NCBI GenBank assembly: GCA_937911935.1
Contig: CALDQH010000074.1
Coordinates: forward strand, 1-11,786
Reading direction: 5' to 3'
Length of the DNA stretch: 11,786 nt
DNA from: an uncultured Bacteroidales bacterium
Lineage (GTDB): Bacteria; Bacteroidota; Bacteroidia; Bacteroidales; Paludibacteraceae
Part shown: positions 1-5,583 of the stretch, one piece after another
Layout: each line of letters begins with the position of its first letter
Numbering within the stretch: position 1 is the first letter of the stretch
Notes under the pieces: generated by a model
Databases searched by the model: none
Told to the model about the DNA's origin: nothing
Seen by the model: the letters and a program-made list of their open reading frames with translations, nothing else
Position numbers and translations under genes: made by a program

Positions 1-428
1 AGCAGAAGCAAAGGGCAAAAGCTGCACTTCTTGAACCTGGTCACGTGACATCACGTGACAGTCACGCAACAGATAAAGAAGAAGATAAAGAAAAGAAAGA
101 GAAGAAGAAAAAAGAAACAAAAGTCTTTTCTGATGATGCTGAATTGAACCAGGCAATCCTGGCATTCATGGAATTCCGAAAGAGCATCAAGAAGCCCATG
201 ACTGACCACGCTGTTGCCCTTCTGATCGGCAAGCTGAACGGCATGACTTCCTACATACCAGAACAGATTGAAATCATCAACCAGTCCATTGTGAATGGTT
301 GGCAGGGTGTATTCCCTTTGAAGAATGACCAGGCACAGCCTGTCAGACAGACATATCACAAGCAGACCAAGGCAGATGAACTGAATGATTTCTATGCAAT
401 GGCCGCTTCATTTGGGGAAGGTGATTGA
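1..428 (+). CDS. Phage replication-initiation (replisome organizer-like) protein, C-terminal part, 5' truncated
   Basis: The frame is open from base 3 to the TGA at 426-428. The GTG at 45 is only the first possible start codon in the window, and the gene almost certainly begins to the left. The visible protein has a very charged Lys/Glu linker (encoded by 71-123) and then a compact C-terminal domain. The stretch ending in QSIVNGWQGVFP is, from memory, typical of C-terminal domains of replisome-organizer proteins in Firmicutes phages and prophages. These proteins bind the phage origin and help load the replicative helicase. The N-terminal DNA-binding domain is missing. A small gene follows two bases after the stop, as in a tight phage operon. 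Direct repeats lie in the linker-coding DNA. The family call rests on the motif and context, with no alignment. Confidence 0.65.
   Translation, partial: QKQRAKAALLEPGHVTSRDSHATDKEEDKEKKEKKKKETKVFSDDAELNQAILAFMEFRKSIKKPMTDHAVALLIGKLNGMTSYIPEQIEIINQSIVNGWQGVFPLKNDQAQPVRQTYHKQTKADELNDFYAMAASFGEGD
41..123 (+). repeat. Tandem 10-mer repeat followed by purine-rich tract (possible intragenic phage origin)
   Basis: TCACGTGACA occurs twice in exact tandem at 41-50 and 51-60, followed by a partial copy (GTCACG, 61-66). Each copy contains the palindrome TCACGTGA. Directly downstream, 71-123 has 50 purines in 53 bases and is about 75% A+T. In lambda, the origin lies inside the initiator gene O, with iterons followed by an AT-rich purine-asymmetric stretch. 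The same order is seen here inside a probable initiator gene. Function as an origin is inferred; the repeats may simply be coding sequence for a linker. Confidence 0.35.
418..423 (+). promoter_or_regulatory. Shine-Dalgarno sequence AAGGTG for the small cysteine-motif gene
   Basis: AAGGTG lies 7 bases before the ATG at 431, inside the end of the preceding gene. It selects ATG 431 over the in-frame TTG at 425. Genes in the rest of the window lack such sites, as is usual in Bacteroidota, so this supports a different origin for the left end. Confidence 0.6.
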
Positions 429-430
429 CC

Positions 431-514
431 ATGTTCCAATATCCCTGCAAGGACTGTCCTGACCGTGTTGTTGGATGCCACAGCACCTGCCAGAAGTACC
501 TGGAAGCAAAGGCA
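431..514 (+). CDS. Small phage-type protein with a four-cysteine motif, 3' truncated at the junction
   Basis: The frame starts at ATG 431, two bases after the upstream stop, with a good Shine-Dalgarno site. About 28 residues read as a phage-type protein with cysteines at positions 6, 9, 16 and 20 (C-x2-C-x6-C-x3-C, including KDCPD and GCHSTC), which could bind zinc. I recall similar short proteins next to replication genes in Firmicutes prophages; their function is unknown to me. After residue 28 the frame stays open to 640, but that DNA is antisense to clpC, so the original C-terminus is lost and the tail is not native. Confidence 0.5.
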
Positions 515-523
515 GTCCGTTTC
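512..523. other. Junction between phage-like DNA and Bacteroidota chromosome
   Basis: On the minus strand, ClpC-like sequence holds up to VPEII (codons down to 524) and perhaps the next Glu (521-523). Beyond this it turns into cysteine-rich sequence unlike ClpC. On the plus strand the cysteine-motif protein reads well to about base 514. The breakpoint therefore lies within roughly ten bases. There is no inverted repeat, tRNA or obvious attachment site here. A chimeric assembly is the simplest reading; illegitimate recombination is possible. Confidence 0.7.
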
Positions 524-1384
524 TATGATTTCCGGAACCTTTCCTTCTGCAATTCGCTGTGCCAAACCTTCTACAATGGCAGATTTTCCAACACCTGGCT
601 CGCCAATGAGTACGGGGTTGTTCTTTTTGCGACGGCTTAAAATTTGTGCCAATCGTTCTATTTCGACTTCTCTGCCAACAACGGGATCTAATTGTCCTAA
701 AGCGGCAGCTTCTGTTAAATCGTAAGCAAACGAGTTGAGTACAGGTGTTTTATTGGTCGATTTTTCGGTCTTGACATGGGTGTTGCCGTTTGCCGTATTT
801 GCAACGTGGTGTTGTAAGGCATTGTCATCTGTATCATTCTGAAAATCAGAAGGAACGTCGGCTCCTGCCAACGTAGTGTCAAAAGCATCTCCATCCAAAT
901 CGTCGTAGTCGTAATCGTCTTCGATTTCTTCGGCTTCGTATTCGTTAACCTCTTGTGGTTGTTTGTCGTACAAAAGGTCTTTTACCGTTTCGTAGTAAAT
1001 GTTTTCGTAGCCTAAGAACGTATTGATAGCATTGCTCTTTTCTTTTAAGAAAGCAAGTAATAAGTGTTGTGAATCAACAACTTGACTTTGCGATGCAATG
1101 GCTTCTAATTCGGCAAATTTTAAAATTTTCTCGGTACTACTTAGTGGCTTGATTTCGGCTGTATTTACATCCTCGCCAGTACGTATGGTAGCTTCTATGT
1201 TGTGTAGAATTGTCAGTGCATCTACATTCAATTCGGAAAGTAGTTGATATGCGTTGCCTTCGCCTGCGCGCAAGATGCCCAAGAATAAGTGTTCGGGGAA
1301 AAGGCGTGTATTGCCCAATCGAACGGCTTCTTCGCGTGCAAACTGAATAATTTGGTTTAGATTTTCGGAATAATTCGGTGTCAT
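521..1384 (-). CDS. clpC: ATP-dependent Clp protease ATP-binding subunit ClpC, N-terminal third only
   Basis: ClpC is an AAA+ unfoldase that feeds proteins to ClpP or acts as a disaggregase. ATG at 1384 begins about 288 native residues of a protein usually some 840 long. Residues 1 to about 143 form the two Clp_N repeats (FPEHLFLGIL near the start, then VVDSQHLLLAFL). An unusually acidic, low-complexity linker with many Asp, Glu and Tyr follows. The first AAA+ domain then begins with DPVVGRE and the Walker A motif GEPGVGKS at residues 261-268. The sequence stops being ClpC-like about 20 residues later, at the junction. Walker B, the sensor motifs, the second AAA+ domain and any ClpP-binding loop are absent, so the gene as shown cannot make a working ATPase. 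It is divergent from gyrA, and no convincing promoter was found upstream. Confidence 0.9.
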
Positions 1385-1440
1385 CTTATCGGAAATTACA
1401 CATTTATAATAGAGTACTGCAAATAGCGTGCCAAAGGTTG

Positions 1441-1529
1441 TTGTTTGTTGCTTGTCACTTGTTCTTCGTCATTTGTTGCTCGTCGCTTGTCGTTTGTCAC
1501 TTGTCGATTCGTTGATTCCCCAATTCACC
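1441..1529. repeat. Composite heptamer/octamer degenerate repeat between clpC and gyrA
   Basis: Nine heptamers lie in perfect phase from 1441 to 1503 (TTGTTTG, TTGCTTG, TCACTTG and so on; consensus T-Y-N-Y-T-Y-G). The period then changes to eight. On the minus strand 1506-1529 reads GGTGAATT, GGGGAATC, AACGAATC. No open frame or single hairpin accounts for this. The same octamer words recur inside the ABC-F gene. Its role is unknown; it resembles in spirit the heptameric STRR repeats of cyanobacteria. Confidence 0.8.
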
Positions 1530-1550
1530 ATGAAAAAACCTTCCATAAAC

Positions 1551-1582
1551 TTTGGTCGGATGGGTATTTTTTTGTAATTTAG
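1551..1582 (+). promoter_or_regulatory. Candidate Bacteroidetes-type promoter for gyrA
   Basis: TTTG at 1551-1554, a 20-base spacer and TAATTTAG at 1575-1582 match the Bacteroidetes consensus (TTTG, 19-21 bases, TAnnTTTG) with one mismatch in the -7 box. This would give a leader of about 65 bases. Such AT-rich DNA makes chance matches easy. Confidence 0.4.
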
Positions 1583-1601
1583 TGCGATTTTTAGCACGTA
1601 T

Positions 1602-1619
1602 AAAAAGTCATAACTTTTT
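1602..1619. other. AT-rich 7-bp hairpin in the gyrA leader
   Basis: AAAAAGT (1602-1608) pairs perfectly with ACTTTTT (1613-1619) around the loop CATA. It lies between the candidate promoter and the gyrA start. The stem has only one G-C pair, so it is weak as a terminator; it could be a binding site or a minor leader structure. Confidence 0.3.
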
Positions 1620-1652
1620 TGCAATAAAATACACGAATAAATACACATAAAG

Positions 1653-4229
1653 ATGTTAAATGAAGAAAGAATTATTCAGGTAGATATCGAAGAAGAAATG
1701 CGAACTGCCTATATCGACTATTCGATGTCGGTAATTGTAGCAAGAGCATTGCCTGATGTGCGAGATGGTATGAAACCTGTTCACCGTAGGGTGTTGTTTG
1801 GTATGAATGTATTGGGAAATACATCGGACAAACCAACCAAAAAGTCTGCCAGAATTGTCGGCGAGGTGATGGGTAAATTTCACCCCCATGGTGACTCTTC
1901 TATTTATGGCACTTTGGTACGTATGGCTCAAGATTGGGCAATGCGTTATCCTTTGGTAGATGGTCAAGGTAACTTTGGTTCGGTCGATGGTGATAGCCCT
2001 GCTGCTATGCGTTATACAGAAGCTCGTTTGCGTAAAATTGCCGAAGATATGTTGATTGATATCGACAAAAATACCGTTGATATGGTCAAAAACTTCGACG
2101 AAACGTTGGACGAACCTACTGTACTACCTACACGTATTCCTAACTTGTTGATTAACGGTGCTTCTGGTATTGCTGTAGGTATGGCTACCAACATGGCTCC
2201 TCATAACTTGTCGGATTCAATCGATGCTATTGTAGCGTATATCGACAACAAAGAAGTGGATGATGAAACCTTGATTTCGTTAATCAAGGCGCCCGATTTC
2301 CCAACGGGTGGTCTTATTTACGGTTACCAAGGGGTAAAAGATGCTTACTTGACAGGTCGTGGACGTATTGTGATGCGTGGCAAAGCCGAAATTGAAGCTA
2401 CCGAAGATCGCGAAGTGATTGTTATTACAGAGATACCTTATATGGTAAACAAAGCAGAAATGGTAAAACACATTTCGGATTTGGTAAAAGATGGTCGTAT
2501 TGAGGGTATTTCTGACATTTCAGACGAAAGTAACCACGAAGGTATGCGTATTGTTATCACTCCTAAACGTGATACCAATGCGGGCGTATTGTTGAACAAA
2601 CTATACAAAGAAACCGCTTTGCAATCGTCGTTTAGCGTAAACAACATTGCTTTGGTAAAAGGTCGTCCACGTTTGTTGACGCTTCGTGATATTATCAGTT
2701 GCTTTGTAGAACACCGTCACGAAGTAGTGGTTCGTCGTACACAATACGATTTGAAAAAAGCAGAAGATCGCGCTCACTTGGTAGAAGGCTTGATTATTGC
2801 TTCGGATAACATTGACGAGGTTGTGGCTATCATTAAATCGTCAAAAACGGTACAAGAAGCCATTAGCCGCTTGATGGAACGTTTTGGATTGTCAGAAGTA
2901 CAAGCCAATTACGTTGTACAAATGCAACTACGCCAATTAACGGGTCTGATGCAAGAAAAATTGCATGCTGAATACGAAGAATTGTTGCGCATGATTGAAC
3001 ATTTCAAAGAAATCCTTAGCAATTTGGATTTGCGCATGCAAATTATCAAAGACGAACTGTTGGAAGTTAAAGCGAAATACGGCGACGAACGTCGTACTCA
3101 AATTGTTTATGCTTCCGAAGAGTTTAACCCCGAAGATTTCTATGCTAACGACGAGATGGTTATTACCATATCGCATTTGGGTTACATTAAACGTACACCA
3201 CTGGCTGATTATAAAGCACAAAATCGTGGTGGCATGGGCTCTAAAGGTGGTAGCAGTCGTGATGCAGACTTTATCGAATACATTTATACAGCATCGATGC
3301 ATAATACCATGTTGTTCTTTACACAACGTGGTCGCTGCTATTGGCTCAAAGTATATGAAATTCCCGAAGGCAATAAGACATCTAAGGGTAGAGCCATTCA
3401 AAACTTGCTTACTTTGGCAAGCGACGATAAGGTTACAGCCTTTATCCGCATTGAGCAATTGCAAGATGCCGAATTTAACAACAGTCATTACTTACTATTC
3501 TGTACCAAACAAGGTGTTGTTAAGAAAACCTTGTTGGAAGCATACTCACGTCCTCGTCAAAATGGTGTTAATGCCATTACCATTCGCGAAAACGACAGCG
3601 TTATTCAAGTATTGCTTACCGATGGTACCAACGAAGTATTGTTGGCAAATCGCAATGGTAGAGCGATTCGATTTAACGAAAGCAAGGTTCGTGAAATGGG
3701 ACGTACGGCTACCGGTGTTCGTGGTATGTTGCTGGACGAAGATGGCCAAGACGAAGTGGTAGGTATGATTGTGGTGAATCCACAAGAGCCTGATAACGTT
3801 ATGGTTGTATCCGAAAATGGATACGGTAAACGTTCGGAATTAGAAGATTACCGTGTTACCAATCGTGGTGGTAAAGGGGTTAAAACCTTGCAAATCACCG
3901 AAAAAACAGGTAAATTGGTAGCTATCTTGAAAGTAAACGACGATAACGATTTAATGATTATTAACAAATCGGGAATTACCATTCGCTTTGATGCATCGTC
4001 ATTAAGAGTGATGGGTCGTGCTACACAAGGTGTTCGTTTGATCAATTTGGAAAAACGCGGCGAAGAAATTGCTTCTGTTTGTGTGGTAGAACACGATAAC
4101 GAAGAAGAAACCGTAGCCGTAGATGCCGAAGCATTGGCAGAGGCACAAGCTGAATTTGAAAAAGCAGGCGAGCAGGTAGAAGAAATCATCGAAGAAGAAA
4201 TCGAAGTAGAAAACGAATCGGAAGAATAA
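1653..4229 (+). CDS. gyrA: DNA gyrase subunit A
   Basis: Gyrase A is the DNA-cleaving subunit of the A2B2 type II topoisomerase that introduces negative supercoils with ATP. At 858 residues it has normal length. The cleavage core fills roughly the first 500 residues, with catalytic Tyr121 in AAMRYTEAR. The quinolone-resistance region HPHGDSSIYG has Ser82 (E. coli Ser83) but Gly86 where E. coli has Asp87. The C-terminal beta-pinwheel starts near residue 500. Its GyrA box reads QNRGGMG at 523-529 instead of QRRGGKG, and a related NRGGKG motif occurs in a later blade. Residues 813-858 form a highly acidic tail, a region that tunes supercoiling in E. coli GyrA. ATG 1653 is the natural start (family N-terminus, A-rich upstream, no Shine-Dalgarno). 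The TPR gene follows after 23 bases and is probably co-transcribed. Confidence 0.98.
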   Translation: MLNEERIIQVDIEEEMRTAYIDYSMSVIVARALPDVRDGMKPVHRRVLFGMNVLGNTSDKPTKKSARIVGEVMGKFHPHGDSSIYGTLVRMAQDWAMRYPLVDGQGNFGSVDGDSPAAMRYTEARLRKIAEDMLIDIDKNTVDMVKNFDETLDEPTVLPTRIPNLLINGASGIAVGMATNMAPHNLSDSIDAIVAYIDNKEVDDETLISLIKAPDFPTGGLIYGYQGVKDAYLTGRGRIVMRGKAEIEATEDREVIVITEIPYMVNKAEMVKHISDLVKDGRIEGISDISDESNHEGMRIVITPKRDTNAGVLLNKLYKETALQSSFSVNNIALVKGRPRLLTLRDIISCFVEHRHEVVVRRTQYDLKKAEDRAHLVEGLIIASDNIDEVVAIIKSSKTVQEAISRLMERFGLSEVQANYVVQMQLRQLTGLMQEKLHAEYEELLRMIEHFKEILSNLDLRMQIIKDELLEVKAKYGDERRTQIVYASEEFNPEDFYANDEMVITISHLGYIKRTPLADYKAQNRGGMGSKGGSSRDADFIEYIYTASMHNTMLFFTQRGRCYWLKVYEIPEGNKTSKGRAIQNLLTLASDDKVTAFIRIEQLQDAEFNNSHYLLFCTKQGVVKKTLLEAYSRPRQNGVNAITIRENDSVIQVLLTDGTNEVLLANRNGRAIRFNESKVREMGRTATGVRGMLLDEDGQDEVVGMIVVNPQEPDNVMVVSENGYGKRSELEDYRVTNRGGKGVKTLQITEKTGKLVAILKVNDDNDLMIINKSGITIRFDASSLRVMGRATQGVRLINLEKRGEEIASVCVVEHDNEEETVAVDAEALAEAQAEFEKAGEQVEEIIEEEIEVENESEE

Positions 4230-4252
4230 CAGTTAAACTAAATTATAGGAAC

Positions 4253-5500
4253 ATGAAAAGAACATTATTCTGGTTAAGCATTGCCATGATGTCGTCGGCA
4301 TCAGTCTTTGCACAAAAATCAAATGTATCGAAAGCAGGTAACTTGCTTTATCAAGATCCTGTTGATTATGCAAAAGCACAAGAGTACATCGAAATGGCAA
4401 AAATGGACTCTACTACTGCCAAAGAAGCTAAAACATGGTACATCGCTGGACGTATCGGTTATTCTATGGCGAACAAAGAAGTACAAAAAATGTATTTGCA
4501 ACAACAACCTGACAACGAAGCCATGTACACAGGTTTGGATATGATGTTTACCAACTACGTTCAAGCTGATAAATACGATGGCGTTTTGGACAAAAAAGGC
4601 AACGTAAAATACAAAGAACGCAAAAACATCAAGGGAGATTTTAAAGAAATGTTGCTACAATACTACAGTGTTGGTGGTGCTATGTTTAATCTTCATGCGT
4701 TTGACAAATCGTACATCATGTTTGATGAATTTATTCAAATTGTAAGTTTGCCTATGTTTGCTGACGAAAAGAGACCTTTGATAGCAGACAGTACTTTGCA
4801 AGAAGTAAAATATTATGCAGCCATTGCAGCTTCTCGTAGCGAAAAACACGATATTGCAATTGCTTATGCAACAGAAGTGGCTAATGCTAATGGCAAAAAC
4901 AGCTCGACCGCTTATCAATTGTTGGCATCGGAATACATGACCTTAGGTGATACCGTAAATTACTTGGCAACTTTGCAAAAAGCTTGTGAAGCTTATCCTA
5001 CCAACCCTTATTTTGTGGGTACCATTGTTAACTACTATGTAATGGAAGGTAAAACAGAAGAAGCTTTGAAATACATTGACCAAGAAATTGAACGCAATCC
5101 TGCTAATATCGAGTTTGTGATTGTAAAAGCCGATTTGTTGGTAAAAAATTTGAATCAATTTGATCAAGCACGCGCTGTATTGCAACCTGTTTTGGATGCA
5201 AATCCTCAAAGCGAAAGAGCATTGCTTGTAATGGGTGATAGCTATACTGCACAAGCAGACTACATCCTTGCAGAAGCCGAAAAATTGGATTTGAGCGAAA
5301 CAGCTAAATACAACAAAGAAATGGAACGTATGAAAAACACTTATCGCGAAGCTTTGAAATTCTACGAACCATTACGTACTATTATGAGTGCTGATAACGA
5401 ACAACTTAGAAATGTACTTTTGACCATGCGTGGTATTTACCAACGTTTGGGCGATACCGCTAAATATCAAGAAGTTAATGCAGAATTGCAAACTTTGTAA
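4253..5500 (+). CDS. Secreted tetratricopeptide-repeat protein downstream of gyrA
   Basis: The 415-residue product begins with a classic signal peptide: MKR, a hydrophobic core, and a likely cleavage after VFA at residue 20, so the protein should be periplasmic or envelope-associated. No lipobox cysteine is seen. The remainder is helical with TPR-like units. The clearest are in the C-terminal half, such as EALKYIDQEIERNPAN and ARAVLQPVLDANPQSE, which carry the spaced Ala/Leu/Tyr and the NP turn of TPRs. TPRs are protein-interaction scaffolds, and no enzymatic motif is visible. It lies 23 bases after gyrA, ends at a strong terminator, and has no separate promoter that I could find. From memory, a TPR gene after gyrA recurs in Bacteroidales. 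Its partner and exact role are unknown. Confidence 0.88.
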   Translation: MKRTLFWLSIAMMSSASVFAQKSNVSKAGNLLYQDPVDYAKAQEYIEMAKMDSTTAKEAKTWYIAGRIGYSMANKEVQKMYLQQQPDNEAMYTGLDMMFTNYVQADKYDGVLDKKGNVKYKERKNIKGDFKEMLLQYYSVGGAMFNLHAFDKSYIMFDEFIQIVSLPMFADEKRPLIADSTLQEVKYYAAIAASRSEKHDIAIAYATEVANANGKNSSTAYQLLASEYMTLGDTVNYLATLQKACEAYPTNPYFVGTIVNYYVMEGKTEEALKYIDQEIERNPANIEFVIVKADLLVKNLNQFDQARAVLQPVLDANPQSERALLVMGDSYTAQADYILAEAEKLDLSETAKYNKEMERMKNTYREALKFYEPLRTIMSADNEQLRNVLLTMRGIYQRLGDTAKYQEVNAELQTL

Positions 5501-5515
5501 TCTGTTCGATAGCAT

Positions 5516-5558
5516 GCAACAAAAAATCCTCGCTTTTATGCGAGGATTTTTTTGTTGC
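5516..5558. terminator. Bidirectional rho-independent terminator between the TPR gene and the nuclease
   Basis: The left arm at 5516-5533 (GCAAC, six A, TCCTCGC) pairs with the right arm at 5540-5558 (GCGAGGA, seven T, GTTGC) around the loop TTTTAT, with one bulged T. Because the stem includes an A-run on one side and a T-run on the other, it can terminate both convergent genes. Confidence 0.92.
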
Positions 5559-5583
5559 CATTTTGCGTGACGGTGGTCATGTT

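Noticed and set aside
392..520. Extension of the clpC frame beyond residue 288
   Set aside because: The minus frame stays open to 392, but it is antisense to the phage-like genes and bears no resemblance to the AAA+ domain.
1441..1529. Possible CRISPR array or iteron origin
   Set aside because: The 7- and 8-base units are contiguous and degenerate, with no spacers, and no cas or replication-initiator gene is beside them.
1618..1648. Alternative gyrA promoter with TTTG at 1618
   Set aside because: The DNA 19 bases downstream (ATACACAT) does not match TAnnTTTG.
2995..3762. Long plus-strand ORF of 255 codons inside gyrA in another frame
   Set aside because: It lies wholly within gyrA, has no domain or promoter signals, and its composition is that of a frame-shifted shadow.
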